Below are positions 18,295 to 27,357 of a stretch of DNA of 64,000 bases, one piece after another. The notes beneath the pieces were generated by a model, which was given only the letters and a program-made list of their open reading frames with translations, was not told the DNA's origin and did not search any database. Origin of the DNA: Pseudomonas sp. B6002. Its GTDB lineage: Bacteria; Pseudomonadota; Gammaproteobacteria; Pseudomonadales; Pseudomonadaceae. Position numbers and translations under genes: made by a program. Every line of letters begins with the position of its first letter. Within the stretch, counting starts at the first letter, position 1. The stretch spans positions 61,329 through 125,328 of the forward strand of contig NZ_JACAOY010000011.1 of assembly GCF_013385985.1 (NCBI RefSeq). Reading direction: 5' to 3'.

Positions 18295-18370
18295 ACTGTG
18301 GGAGCTGGCTTGCCTGCGATGACGATAGTGAATTCACTGCCGTCATCGCAGGCAAGCCAGCTCCCACAGT
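18295..18370. repeat. Nearly perfect 76-bp REP palindrome
   Basis: The two arms, 18295-18324 and 18341-18370, are perfectly complementary over 30 bp. The 16-base centre contains the 12-bp palindrome AGTGAATTCACT. It sits 22 bases after the DUF1329 stop codon and could act as an mRNA-stabilising hairpin or a transcription block. It is the most symmetric REP pair in the window. Confidence 0.93.
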
Positions 18371-18457
18371 CGGTTTTATGCATGGCTTGAAATCAGTTCG
18401 CTGAATACTTCTTCAACAACCGCCGACCACAGGACTAGGGTAGGCGCCAGGTTGCAT

Positions 18458-18465
18458 AACAATAA
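18458..18465 (+). promoter_or_regulatory. Candidate Hfq/Crc binding site before the MalT-type regulator
   Basis: AACAATAA matches the catabolite-activity motif AANAANAA exactly and is followed by more A residues. It ends 17 bases before the ATG at 18483, right beside the AGGA ribosome binding site. The same octamer precedes the aldolase-like gene at 11771. Confidence 0.5.
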
Positions 18466-18482
18466 AAAAGCAGGATGCAGCA

Positions 18483-20987
18483 ATGACCGCCATGACACGC
18501 TGCCTGGACCGTCCTGGATTCATGCCACGGCTGTCCTCCCACCATTTATTGCGCCCGCGCCTGGCCGAACCGTTGCTGGCGGCGCAGGTGCGCGTGAAAT
18601 TGCTCTGCGCGCCCGGTGGCAGCGGCAAAAGTGCGTTGCTCGCCGAATGCGCCTTGCAGGCGCCCACGGGGTGCCAGGTGCACTGGCTGCCACTCAATGG
18701 CGTGGCCTTGAGCCCCCTCGATCTGTGCCAGCGGCTGGCGCAAAACCTGGGTCTGGCGTTCACCGATGAAGCCACGCTGTTGCTGGACCTCTCCCGCTGG
18801 CAAACCCCGGCGTGGATATTCCTCGATGATTTCTGCCGACTGCCTACGCCAGACACCGACGCCTTGCTCGACCGCCTGCTCACCGCCAGCAGCCCCACGC
18901 TGACGTGGTGGCTGGGTGCGCGCCGACGGCCGTTGTGCAACTGGCCACGCTTGCTGCTCGACGATGAGTTGCTGGAGTGCAGCGCCGAACTGGCATTCAA
19001 CCCGGCAGAGGTCCAGTCACTGCTGCGGCATGCGCCAGGGCAGTCGGTTGAGCGTGTCATGCAGTTCAGCGGCGGCTGGTGCGCGGGCGTGCGCATCGCC
19101 TTGCTGGGCGATGGCCACCCTGAAAAGACCTTGCTCGACTACCTGCAACACGAACTGTTTGGCACCTTGCCGGCCGAGCTGGCGGAGGCCTGGCGCGTGC
19201 TCGCCCATCTGCCGCGCTTCAATGCGGGGCTGTGCGAGCACTTGTTCGGCTTTGGTGACGGTGACCACTACCTGCGCGATTTACAGGCGCTTGGCGCGTT
19301 CATCCAGCCGTGGGAGGACACTGACTGGCTTCAGGTCTTCCCACCGCTTGCCCGATTGCTTAGCGAGGAACCCTGGTCGGCCAAACGTTCCTGGCACCGA
19401 CGGGCCTGCCAGTGGTTCACCGCCGAGCAGGACTGGCAGGCCGCCTTCGAACAGGCGCTGCTCGCTGAAGAATACGAAGTGGCCGTGAGCCTGTTGCAGC
19501 ACTTCAGTTTCGAAGACCTGTTCCGCCAGCAGAACGCCGCGTTGCTGTTGCGCTTGCACGAGCAGCATGGCGATGAATTGATGCTCGGCTCGGCGCAATT
19601 GGTGGGCTTGGTCACGGCCGCGCTGCTGTTTGCCGGGCGCTTTGAACAGGCCGCGCAATGCATCGATCAACTGGCGCGCTTTGCGCCGCAACCGACGGCG
19701 GCCCAGCAACGTTACCTGCTCGCGCGCTGGCAGGCGCAGTGGGGCTGGTTGTTGCACCTGGGCGGCGATGCCGAGCGCTCCCGCGAGCACTTCCTGGAGG
19801 CGCTGCAAGCCTTGCCCGACAGTGCGTGGACTTCGCGCCTGATGTGCCTGTCCGGGCTGACCCAGCAAGCGTTGCTGCGCGGCGAGCTGGATACGGCCCA
19901 AGCCTTGAGCCGCGAAGCGTTGTGCCTGGCGCGTGCCCACGGTTCGCTGTTGCTGGAGGCTCTGCTCGAACTGGATCACGCGCAATTGCTGGAACAACGC
20001 GGTGCGCCGTACCGGGCGCAAAGCCTGCTTGAACAGGTGCAGGCGAGGTTGCTTGCGCAGCGGCTGAAGGCCGGCCCGCTGGTGGGGCGTATTGCGTTGC
20101 GGCGCGGGCATCTGGCGTTGCGCCAAGGCCAGGATGAAGTGGCGGCCGAGTGTTTCGACGCGGGTTTGAAGATGTGCCTGCACAGCCAGGACAAGCGCGT
20201 GCTGTACGGGTTTCTCGGGTTGGCGTTGCTGGCGGCGAACCGCGGCGATTACGCCCAGGCGTTTATCCAGTTGCGTGAGGCCGAGCGCTTGATGCAACAG
20301 CGTCATGTACCCGACACGGTGTATCGCGCCGTGTTGCTGTTGGTCAGCGGGCATTTCTGGCTGCAGCAAGGCCGCGCCGAATTGACGGTGGAAGCGGTTC
20401 GCCGGGTGTTGCGTCACTTCCGTGGGCCAAACGCCCGCCAGGCGCCACCGGCCACGCTGGAGTTGATCCCGCGCCTGGAATACCTGCTGGTGTTGGCCGA
20501 GGTCAAACTGGGCTGCGCCGAACAACCGATCCCACGACTCACTGCCTTGCTCGACGCCACCCGCGAACGCGGCATGCTGTGCCTGGAAACCGAGGTGCAA
20601 TTGGTGTTGGGCGAAGTGGCGTGGCAACTGGGTGACCCGGCCCTGGCCCGTACAGCCTTGCGCGCGGGCTTGGAATTGGCGGGGCGTTGCCAGGTGCAGC
20701 AAGCCATCCGCGAGTTGCGCCTGCGTTCGCCTGGGCTGCTGAGTGAGTTGGGCCTGGAGCCACAGGCGTCGCCCGCCGGTGCGGTGGACAACCCGTTGAG
20801 CCAGCGTGAGCTGGAAGTGCTGCAGTTGATTGCCCTGGGCAACTCCAACCTGGAAATCGCCGACCGCTTGTTTATCTCCCTGCACACCGTGAAGACCCAC
20901 GCACGGCGTATCCACAGCAAGCTGGGCGTGGAACGTCGCACGCAAGCGGTGGCCAAGGCCAAGACATTGGGCTTGATGGGCGGTTGA
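18483..20987 (+). CDS. MalT-type LuxR-family ATP-dependent regulator (LAL/STAND)
   Basis: The 834-residue protein has a P-loop NTPase domain with Walker [10 protein letters not shown] at about residues 43-51 and a Walker B-like WIFLDDF. A long helical repeat region of TPR character follows. It ends in a LuxR-type helix-turn-helix ([20 protein letters not shown], then [14 protein letters not shown]). Such STAND regulators bind an inducer and ATP, oligomerise and activate catabolic operons. It lies directly downstream of the DUF1302-DUF1329 operon on the same strand and is the obvious candidate to control it. ATG 18483 is used; ATG 18492 is also possible. Confidence 0.9.
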   Translation: MTAMTRCLDRPGFMPRLSSHHLLRPRLAEPLLAAQVRVKLLCAPGGSGKSALLAECALQAPTGCQVHWLPLNGVALSPLDLCQRLAQNLGLAFTDEATLLLDLSRWQTPAWIFLDDFCRLPTPDTDALLDRLLTASSPTLTWWLGARRRPLCNWPRLLLDDELLECSAELAFNPAEVQSLLRHAPGQSVERVMQFSGGWCAGVRIALLGDGHPEKTLLDYLQHELFGTLPAELAEAWRVLAHLPRFNAGLCEHLFGFGDGDHYLRDLQALGAFIQPWEDTDWLQVFPPLARLLSEEPWSAKRSWHRRACQWFTAEQDWQAAFEQALLAEEYEVAVSLLQHFSFEDLFRQQNAALLLRLHEQHGDELMLGSAQLVGLVTAALLFAGRFEQAAQCIDQLARFAPQPTAAQQRYLLARWQAQWGWLLHLGGDAERSREHFLEALQALPDSAWTSRLMCLSGLTQQALLRGELDTAQALSREALCLARAHGSLLLEALLELDHAQLLEQRGAPYRAQSLLEQVQARLLAQRLKAGPLVGRIALRRGHLALRQGQDEVAAECFDAGLKMCLHSQDKRVLYGFLGLALLAANRGDYAQAFIQLREAERLMQQRHVPDTVYRAVLLLVSGHFWLQQGRAELTVEAVRRVLRHFRGPNARQAPPATLELIPRLEYLLVLAEVKLGCAEQPIPRLTALLDATRERGMLCLETEVQLVLGEVAWQLGDPALARTALRAGLELAGRCQVQQAIRELRLRSPGLLSELGLEPQASPAGAVDNPLSQRELEVLQLIALGNSNLEIADRLFISLHTVKTHARRIHSKLGVERRTQAVAKAKTLGLMGG

Positions 20988-20990
20988 AGG

Positions 20991-21863
20991 TTAAGCGAAC
21001 GCCTGGCGGTATTCCCCGGGCGTCGCGCCCATGGCCTGGCGGAAACGGTGGGTGAAGTGGCTGGCGCTGGAGAAACCGCACAACCAGGCGATCTCGCCCA
21101 GCGGCAGGGTGCCGCCGCGCAGCAAGGCCTGTGCGCGGGCCAGGCGACGTGCCAGCAGGTATTGATGGGGTGGCAGGCCGAAGCTTTGGCGGAACATCCG
21201 CGCAAAGTGGTATTCCGATAGCGCGCACAGGCCCGCCAATTGGCCGAGGCTGATCGGCTCTTCCAGGTGATGCTCGACGTAGTCCACCAACAGCCGCCGC
21301 TGGTGTGCGGCCAGCCCGCCTTTCAAACGCAGCCCTTCACGTGCGCCCACCTGGCTGAGCAAGGTGTGGCTGAGCATTTCATGGGCCAGGCTGCTGGTCA
21401 GCAAGCGCTCGGCCGGTTCCTGCCAGTTGAGCGCAATCAGTTGGTGAAAACGTTGGGCCTGGCGCGCGTCTTCAAGAAAAGTGCTTTCGCGCAATTGCAG
21501 CTCACGGGGTTCGCGGTCGAGCAGGGTGACGCAGCCGAGGGCAAATTGCTCCGGGCTGAAATACACGTGGGCCAGGCGGATCTCGCCGTTGATCACCCAG
21601 GCTGAACGGTGTTCAGCCGGCAGGATGCACAGCTTGTCGGGGCCGCCCTTGGTGCCCGGCTGATCGCGACGAAAGGTACCGGTGCCGCCACCGATGTAGC
21701 ACGACAGGGTGTGGTGCCCAGGCGCCTGGTAATCCTGGGAGTCGTGATGGTTACTCCACAAGGCTGCAGACAAGCCGTCACCCAGCTCGGCGCAGGCCTC
21801 GAGGCGGGCGTGGGGCGAGCGGTTGAGGGCTTGAAAGACTTGCAGGGATTGCAGATCAGGCAT
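20991..21863 (-). CDS. AraC-family transcriptional regulator
   Basis: The 290-residue protein has an N-terminal cupin-like sensor region (GHHTLSCYIGGGTGTFRRDQ, then HRSAWVINGEIRLAHVYFSP). The C-terminal double helix-turn-helix is clear: ISLGQLAGLCALSEYHFARM and LPLGEIAWLCGFSSASHFTH, ending GATPGEYRQAF. It converges on the MalT-type gene with only 3 bases between stop codons. It diverges from the DMT exporter, which is its likely target. Confidence 0.92.
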   Translation of the reverse strand: MPDLQSLQVFQALNRSPHARLEACAELGDGLSAALWSNHHDSQDYQAPGHHTLSCYIGGGTGTFRRDQPGTKGGPDKLCILPAEHRSAWVINGEIRLAHVYFSPEQFALGCVTLLDREPRELQLRESTFLEDARQAQRFHQLIALNWQEPAERLLTSSLAHEMLSHTLLSQVGAREGLRLKGGLAAHQRRLLVDYVEHHLEEPISLGQLAGLCALSEYHFARMFRQSFGLPPHQYLLARRLARAQALLRGGTLPLGEIAWLCGFSSASHFTHRFRQAMGATPGEYRQAFA

Positions 21864-22001
21864 GGTGTGTATTCTCCGACGCCTTGCATCCTACTCTGCA
21901 CAGCGGCTGCTGTGATCCTGCCAGCCGACAAAAGCGCAAGAATGTGCAAGAGATCGGGGCTGGCTGCGAGGGACACTGTGGCTCAATCACCGGAGCCCAC
22001 C

Positions 22002-22904
22002 ATGAACCTTTTCCTGTATGTACTCACCGTGTTGATCTGGGGCACCACCTGGATCGCCCTCAAATGGCAATTGGGCGTCGTGGCGATTCCCGTGTCGATC
22101 GTCTACCGCTTTGGCCTGGCGGCCCTGGTGCTGTTTGTGCTGCTGTTGCTCAGCCGCAAGTTGCAGGTGATGAACCGGCGCGGGCATTTGATTTGCCTGG
22201 CCCAGGGCTTGTGCCTGTTCTGCGTGAACTTCATGTGCTTTCTCACCGCCAGCCAGTGGATCCCCAGCGGCCTGGTGGCCGTGGTGTTTTCCACCGCCAC
22301 GCTGTGGAACGCGCTGAATGCCCGGGTGTTCTTTGGCCAACGCGTCGCGCGCAACGTATTGATGGGCGGCGCGCTGGGCTTGTTGGGGCTGGGCTTCTTG
22401 TTCTGGCCGGAACTGGTCGGGCATACCGCCAGCCCGCAGACCTTGCTGGGGTTGGGCCTGGCGTTGCTCGGCACGATGTGTTTCTCGGCGGGCAACATGC
22501 TCTCGAGCCTGCAACAGAAAGCCGGGCTCAAGCCGCTGACCACCAACGCCTGGGGCATGGCCTACGGTTCGGTGATGCTGGCGACCTACTGCGCGGTGCG
22601 CGGCATCCCGTTCGACATGGATTGGAGTGCGCGTTACATCGGCGCCCTGTGGTACCTGGTGATCCCGGGCTCGGTGATCGGCTTTACCGCCTACCTCACC
22701 CTGGTCGGGCGCATGGGGCCGGAGCGTGCGGCGTATTGCACGGTGTTGTTCCCGGTGGTGGCGCTGAACGTCTCGGCGTTTGCCGAGGGCTATCAGTGGA
22801 CCGCTCCGGCCCTGGCGGGGTTGGTGCTGGTGATGCTGGGGAATGTGTTGGTGTTTCGTAAACCCAAGCCTGTGAGCCCGGCCTTCGAAGCTAAGCCGGT
22901 TTAA
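22002..22904 (+). CDS. EamA-family (DMT superfamily) transporter
   Basis: The 300-residue protein begins MNLFLYVLTVLIWGTTWIAL, the classic start of the EamA fold, and has about ten hydrophobic segments in two repeats. PGSVIGFTAYLTLVGRMGPERAA belongs to the second repeat. Members export metabolites or amino acids. ATG 22002 follows GGAGCCCACC. The divergent AraC gene suggests inducible expression. Its substrate is unknown. Confidence 0.9.
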   Translation: MNLFLYVLTVLIWGTTWIALKWQLGVVAIPVSIVYRFGLAALVLFVLLLLSRKLQVMNRRGHLICLAQGLCLFCVNFMCFLTASQWIPSGLVAVVFSTATLWNALNARVFFGQRVARNVLMGGALGLLGLGFLFWPELVGHTASPQTLLGLGLALLGTMCFSAGNMLSSLQQKAGLKPLTTNAWGMAYGSVMLATYCAVRGIPFDMDWSARYIGALWYLVIPGSVIGFTAYLTLVGRMGPERAAYCTVLFPVVALNVSAFAEGYQWTAPALAGLVLVMLGNVLVFRKPKPVSPAFEAKPV

Positions 22905-22908
22905 ACCT

Positions 22909-22994
22909 GTGGGAGCTGGCTTGCCTGCGATAGCGTCACCTGGGTGCAACTGAGAGACCGAGGTGCTTGCATCGCAGGCAAGCCAGCTCCCACA
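22909..22994. repeat. REP/BIME inverted pair
   Basis: A forward REP unit and an inverted unit ending in CCAGCTCCCACA flank a 46-base spacer beginning ATAGCGTCACCTGGGT. The spacer is a near-copy of that at 13471-13557. It lies between the convergent ends of the DMT exporter and norR. Confidence 0.9.
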
Positions 22995-23030
22995 CAAGCC
23001 AGCCGCCACATATGATCCGCGTTGTGGTGT

Positions 23031-24578
23031 TTATTTGAGGCCCAGGCGCTTGGCCATGCGGCCGAGGTTGGCGCGGTCCAGCCCCAGTTCGCGGGCGGCG
23101 CTGGCCCAGTTGTGCTGATGGCGTTCCAGGCAGGCGCTGATCACCTGGCGCTGGTACTGCTCGGTGGCCTGGCGCAGGTCGCCGCTGACCACGGGCGCTG
23201 TTTCGGCCGCGGCTTCTATTGCAGGCGGCGCGCTGACGTCGGGCAGGTCGAGGTCCTGGGCGCTCAGGCTGAGAATCTTCGGACGCTCGCGGCAATTGCC
23301 CAGGGCCTTGAGGGCGCTGCGGCCAATCAAATGTTCCAGCTCCCGCACGTTACCTGGCCAGTTGTAGGCCAGCAGCGCCGCCTGGGCATCGCTGGTCAGG
23401 CGCAGGCTGCCCAGGCCCATACGCGAGCGGTTTTGTTCGAGGAAGTAACCCGCCAGCAACAACACATCACGGCCACGCTCGCGCAGCGCCGGCACTTGCA
23501 ACGGGTACACGCTCAGGCGGTGGTAGAAATCGGCGCGATAGCGGCCGTTGCGCACTTCTTCGGCGAGGTCGCGGTTGGTGGCAGCGATCAGGCGCACATC
23601 CACCTGGTGCTCCTTGTCCGATCCCAGGCGCTGCAATTGGCCGCTTTGCAGCACGCGCAACAGCTTGGCCTGCACGGTCAGGGACAATTCGCCCACTTCG
23701 TCCAGGAACAGCGTGCCGCCATTGGCCAGCTCGAATTTGCCACGGCGCTCGTTCAGCGCGCCGGTAAACGCACCGCGCACATGGCCGAACAGTTCGCTCT
23801 CGACCAGGGTTTCCGGCAGAGCGGCGCAGTTAAGGCTGATCAAGGGTTTGTCGGCGCGCGCGGACGCGGCGTGGATCGCCTGCGCCACCAATTCTTTGCC
23901 CACACCGGTTTCGCCGGTGATCAGCACCGTCAGGTCGCTGCCGCCCACCAGTTTGATTTCTTCGACCAGGCGCTTGTGGGCCTTGCTCTGGCCGATCATT
24001 TCCTTGTGCTGCTGGCCGCTGGCCTGGCGGTAGATCTCGGCGCGCTGGTGTTCATCTTCGGCACGCAGGGCCAGGCGCTCGATGCGCTCGGCGACATTCA
24101 CCGTGGCCGCCGCCAGACTGGCGAAGGCCTGCAGGGCGTCCAACTCGACCCGTTCGAAACGCTCGGTATCGAGGGCGTCCAGGGTCAGCAGGCCCCACGG
24201 CCGGTCGTCGACAAACAGCGGACAGCCCATGCAATCGTGGACTTCCAGGTGGCCGTGAATGCCGTCCACCAGACCGTCGTAGGGGTCGGGCAGTTGGCTG
24301 TCACTGTCAAAGCGGGTCGGACCGGGGCTGCTCAGCAGCACCTCGAAGCGCGGGTGCTCACTGACCTTGAAGCGTCGGCCCAGGGTGTCGGCGCTCAAGC
24401 CATCCACCGCCAGCGGTACCAGCCACTCGCCGTCCAGGCGCAGCAACGCGGCGGCATCGCAGGGCAGCAGGGCGCGCATGGCCTGCAGCAGGCGGCGGTA
24501 GCGCTCGCTCTCGGGCAGATCGCGGGACAGGTCGGCGACCAGGGGGAGCAGGGTGGTGAGCAGGGAATGTGCAGTCAT
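23031..24578 (-). CDS. norR: Nitric-oxide-sensing sigma-54 activator NorR
   Basis: The 515-residue protein has an N-terminal GAF domain that carries the non-haem iron NO sensor in the family. An AAA+ domain follows, with Walker A GETGVGKELVAQAIH, the sigma-54 contact loop GAFTGA and Walker B GGTLFLDEVGELS. A C-terminal Fis-type helix-turn-helix ends the protein (SAARELGLDRANLGRMAKRL). NorR activates NO-detoxifying genes with sigma-54. It diverges from hmp, and NorR-type sites lie between them. ATG 24578 follows AAGGAGTCATT. One binding site covers its own start codon, suggesting autoregulation. Confidence 0.95.
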   Translation of the reverse strand: MTAHSLLTTLLPLVADLSRDLPESERYRRLLQAMRALLPCDAAALLRLDGEWLVPLAVDGLSADTLGRRFKVSEHPRFEVLLSSPGPTRFDSDSQLPDPYDGLVDGIHGHLEVHDCMGCPLFVDDRPWGLLTLDALDTERFERVELDALQAFASLAAATVNVAERIERLALRAEDEHQRAEIYRQASGQQHKEMIGQSKAHKRLVEEIKLVGGSDLTVLITGETGVGKELVAQAIHAASARADKPLISLNCAALPETLVESELFGHVRGAFTGALNERRGKFELANGGTLFLDEVGELSLTVQAKLLRVLQSGQLQRLGSDKEHQVDVRLIAATNRDLAEEVRNGRYRADFYHRLSVYPLQVPALRERGRDVLLLAGYFLEQNRSRMGLGSLRLTSDAQAALLAYNWPGNVRELEHLIGRSALKALGNCRERPKILSLSAQDLDLPDVSAPPAIEAAAETAPVVSGDLRQATEQYQRQVISACLERHQHNWASAARELGLDRANLGRMAKRLGLK

Positions 24579-24630
24579 AATGACTCCTTGTAGTCCTTAT
24601 GACTATAAGGTGTAGGAAGTCAAAATGACT
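24573..24630 (+). promoter_or_regulatory. Three NorR-type enhancer sites between norR and hmp
   Basis: Two perfect copies of AGTCA-N3-TGACT are present at 24573-24585 (TAA centre) and 24618-24630 (AAA centre). A third site with one mismatch, AGTCC-TTA-TGACT, lies at 24592-24604. They match the GTCA-N3-TGAC core known for Escherichia coli NorR, where three sites are also needed. The first overlaps the norR start codon. All lie 40-110 bases upstream of the sigma-54-like promoter of hmp, the normal enhancer position. Confidence 0.85.
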
Positions 24631-24669
24631 ATTTTTTATTCAAGCCATTGAAATATAAGGATTAATAAG

Positions 24670-24685
24670 TTGGCACGAATACTGA
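24670..24685 (+). promoter_or_regulatory. Sigma-54-like -24/-12 promoter of hmp
   Basis: TTGGCACGAATACTGA has the -24 GG at 24672-24673 and a -12 dinucleotide at 24684-24685, ten bases apart as required. The -24 part TTGGCACG is perfect; the -12 GC is replaced by GA, so it is slightly degenerate. It lies about 40 bases upstream of the hmp ATG. Confidence 0.7.
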
Positions 24686-24725
24686 GTAAGTAAAGGCAAT
24701 CAGTCAAAAGACCCAGGAGTCTGCC

Positions 24726-25907
24726 ATGCTTAGTGCCCAAGACCGTGCCATCGTCAAATCCACTGTGCCCCTGCTGGAAAGCGGCGGCGAAGCGCTGATC
24801 ACCCATTTCTACCGCATGATGCTCTCCGAGTACCCGGAGGTTCGCCCGCTGTTCAACCAGGCCCACCAGGCCAGTGGCGACCAGCCGCGTGCCTTGGCCA
24901 ACGGCGTGCTGATGTACGCACGGCACATCGACCAACTGGACCAGTTGGGCGACCTCGTCGCCAAGATCATCAACAAGCACGTGGCCCTGCAGATTCTGCC
25001 GGAGCACTACCCGATCGTGGGCGCCTGCCTGCTGCGTGCAATTTCCGAAGTGCTGGGCAGCGAGATCGCCACGCCTGAGGTGATGAGTGCCTGGGGCGCC
25101 GCCTATGGCCAGCTGGCCGACATCCTGATCGGTGCCGAAGCGGCCATCTATGACGAGAAAGCCCAAGCCCCGGGCGGCTGGCGCGGTGCGCGGCCGTTCA
25201 TCCTGGTCAAGCGTGTGGAGGAGAGCGACGAAATCATCTCCTTCTATTTTGCCCCGGTGGACAACGGCCCGATCCTGGCGGCTGCGCCTGGCCAATACAT
25301 CGGCATGAAGCTGGTGCTCGATGGCGAAGAAGTGCGCCGCAACTATTCCCTCTCGGCCCTGAGCGATGCGGGCCTGTACCGCATCAGCGTCAAACGTGAA
25401 GCCGGTGGGCGGGTGTCCAACTACCTGCATGACCAGATGCACGTCGGTGCGACTATCGACCTGTTCCCGCCTTCGGGCGAGTTCACCCTGGCGGCCAGCG
25501 ACAAACCGCTGGTGCTGATCAGCGGCGGGGTCGGCATCACGCCGACATTGCCGATGCTCGAAGCGGCCCTGGCCACCGAGCGCCCGGTGCACTTTATCCA
25601 CTGCGCGCGTAACGGCGGGGTGCATGCGTTCCGTGACTGGGTGGACGGCCTGGCCGCCAAGCACCCGCAACTCAAGCGCTTCTACTGCTATGCCGAGGAC
25701 GATGGCGTGAGCCCTGCGGCAGACAAGGTGGGCATGCTGACCCAGGAGCAACTGGCCGCGTGGTTGCCGGAGCAGCGTGATGTGGATGCGTACTTCCTGG
25801 GGCCTAAAGGTTTCATGGGCGCGGTCAAGCGTCACCTCAAGGCGTTGGGTGTACCGGAAAAACAAAGCCGCTATGAATTCTTTGGCCCGGCAGCGGCACT
25901 GGAATAA
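24726..25907 (+). CDS. hmp: Flavohemoprotein (nitric oxide dioxygenase) Hmp
   Basis: The 393-residue cytoplasmic enzyme turns NO and oxygen into nitrate using NAD(P)H. Residues 1-140 are a globin with Tyr29 in HFYRMM and the proximal His85 in NKHVALQI. A FAD domain has RRNYSLSAL and an NAD domain has LISGGVGITPTLPML, ending in YEFFGPAAAL. Length and residues are those of Hmp. ATG follows AGGAGTCTGCC. NorR sites and a sigma-54-like promoter upstream indicate NO-induced expression. Confidence 0.97.
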   Translation: MLSAQDRAIVKSTVPLLESGGEALITHFYRMMLSEYPEVRPLFNQAHQASGDQPRALANGVLMYARHIDQLDQLGDLVAKIINKHVALQILPEHYPIVGACLLRAISEVLGSEIATPEVMSAWGAAYGQLADILIGAEAAIYDEKAQAPGGWRGARPFILVKRVEESDEIISFYFAPVDNGPILAAAPGQYIGMKLVLDGEEVRRNYSLSALSDAGLYRISVKREAGGRVSNYLHDQMHVGATIDLFPPSGEFTLAASDKPLVLISGGVGITPTLPMLEAALATERPVHFIHCARNGGVHAFRDWVDGLAAKHPQLKRFYCYAEDDGVSPAADKVGMLTQEQLAAWLPEQRDVDAYFLGPKGFMGAVKRHLKALGVPEKQSRYEFFGPAAALE

Positions 25908-25933
25908 GGTTTCGGCGTAAATCGCATCGGCAT

Positions 25934-26002
25934 CATCGCGGGCAAGCCCGGCTCCCACATTAGACCGAGATCGAATGTGGGAGCCGGGCTTGCCCGCGAT
26001 GG
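25934..26002. repeat. REP pair in inverted (tail-to-tail) arrangement
   Basis: An inverted unit (CATCGCGGGCAAGCCCGGCT, continuing to CCCACAT) and a forward unit (ATGTGGGAGCCGGGCTTGCC, continuing to CGCGATG) form 27-bp perfect arms around a 14-base spacer. The order of the two units is opposite to that in the other pairs. It lies between hmp and dsbB. Confidence 0.9.
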
Positions 26003-26119
26003 CGTCCGCACAGCCACAACATTTTCCCCGATTAATCCCCCGTTAACCCCCTTCTGTTTAAACCACTCTCTGTGTGTAAACTTGCGGCCATTGGCACAAC
26101 CAAACAAAAGGATACGGGG

Positions 26120-26626
26120 ATGAGTGACGAATTGCGTTTAGGCAGGGAGCGGCGCTTTCTGGTGTTGCTGGGCATCATCTGCCTGGCGCTGATCGGCGGT
26201 GCGTTGTACATGCAGGTGGTGTTGGGCGAGGCGCCTTGCCCGCTGTGTATCCTGCAGCGCTATGCGTTGCTGCTGATCGCCGTGTTCGCGTTTATCGGCG
26301 CGGCCATGCGCACCAAGGGCGCGGTCACGCTGTTCGAAGGGCTGGTGATCCTCAGCGCCCTGGGCGGTGTCGCGGCGGCCGGTCACCATGTGTACACCCA
26401 GTTCTTCCCTGAGGTCAGCTGCGGCGTGGATGTGCTACAGCCGATTGTCGATGAGCTGCCCCTGGCCAAGGTGTTCCCTTTGGGGTTCCAGGTGGATGGC
26501 TTCTGCAGCACGCCGTACCCACCGATCCTCGGCCTGTCCCTGGCCCAATGGGCGCTGGTGGCTTTCGTGCTGACGGTGATCCTGGTGCCGCTGGGCATCT
26601 ACCGTAATCGCCAACGCAACGCCTGA
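26120..26626 (+). CDS. dsbB: Disulfide bond formation protein B
   Basis: The 168-residue inner-membrane protein reoxidises DsbA and passes electrons to quinone. It has four hydrophobic segments. The two cysteine pairs are in place: Cys40 and Cys43 in APCPLCILQRY, and Cys101 and Cys129 in SCGVDVLQP and DGFCSTPYP. The conserved Arg follows the first pair. ATG 26120 is preceded by AGGATACGGGG. A strong terminator follows. Pseudomonads usually have two DsbB paralogues; which one this is cannot be decided here. Confidence 0.93.
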   Translation: MSDELRLGRERRFLVLLGIICLALIGGALYMQVVLGEAPCPLCILQRYALLLIAVFAFIGAAMRTKGAVTLFEGLVILSALGGVAAAGHHVYTQFFPEVSCGVDVLQPIVDELPLAKVFPLGFQVDGFCSTPYPPILGLSLAQWALVAFVLTVILVPLGIYRNRQRNA

Positions 26627-26637
26627 GTCGGTTATGC

Positions 26638-26677
26638 AAAACGCCCCGGTTCTCCTGATGGGAGACCGGGGCGTTTT
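26638..26677 (+). terminator. Rho-independent terminator of dsbB
   Basis: AAAACGCCCCGGT at 26638-26650 pairs with ACCGGGGCGTTTT at 26665-26677, extended by TCTCC and GGAGA around a short loop. The stem is flanked by A and T runs on both sides, so it could also work on the minus strand. Confidence 0.95.
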
Positions 26678-26928
26678 GCTTTGTAGGGATTTTGTGAAAC
26701 TGCCGTGACGAGGAGCAATTTCAGGTGCGCGCAGCGTGCGACATGTTGTCACACGGAACCTGTCGCAGGACGTTTCTGACCCCGCGCGTAACCCATTAAA
26801 TTTGCCTCGGACGCGTGATTTGTGCTGTCAGTTCGTCGTTTGAACGATCCCGCGAAACACCTGTCGTGCGAGCCGTTCGGTGATGTCCGAATGCCTTGTT
26901 TTATGGGGGGTTGGATCCGTTTTGCATG

Positions 26929-26947
26929 CCCTTACAGCGTGTAAGGG
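26929..26947. promoter_or_regulatory. Palindrome 1 upstream of cyoA
   Basis: CCCTTACAGCGTGTAAGGG is a perfect 8-3-8 inverted repeat. It could be an operator or a small hairpin. No T-run follows. Confidence 0.45.
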
Positions 26948-27003
26948 ATGTGACGGTTTATCGAATAACACGGCAATTTTTGTGGTTTTTGTTGAGAATC
27001 GAA

Positions 27004-27018
27004 CGCGATAAGATCGCG
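27004..27018. promoter_or_regulatory. Palindrome 2 upstream of cyoA
   Basis: CGCGATAAGATCGCG is a perfect 6-3-6 inverted repeat within the AT-rich probable promoter zone, an expected place for an operator. Confidence 0.45.
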
Positions 27019-27342
27019 AACCGTTGCAATAATGGTGAAGGATTATTGCTGTAATCGATAAAAATTATTTCTTTATAAGACATGGTTTATACATCGCTAG
27101 CTAACTACAATCGCCCGCACTGAATGTCCGGTGCTGTTCAATATTTGAGCATTGGAGCGGTCGAGGGGCAGATGGATGGCTCTGTGCGACCCCAGGTTCC
27201 GGCAGCCTTTCAACTATCCGCACCAAATGGAATTGGTCTGTAACAAGGCCTTTAACCACGAAATCGAATAAGAACTCACCGCAGGTCCGTGAAACGCTCC
27301 GTTATGGCGTAGCGGGCAGGCTCTTATTCAATCGAAGAGAAA

Positions 27343-27357
27343 TGCCAACCCTTGGCA
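27343..27357. promoter_or_regulatory. Palindrome 3 upstream of cyoA
   Basis: TGCCAACCCTTGGCA is a perfect 6-3-6 inverted repeat 62 bases before the cyoA ATG, probably inside the mRNA leader. Confidence 0.4.
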
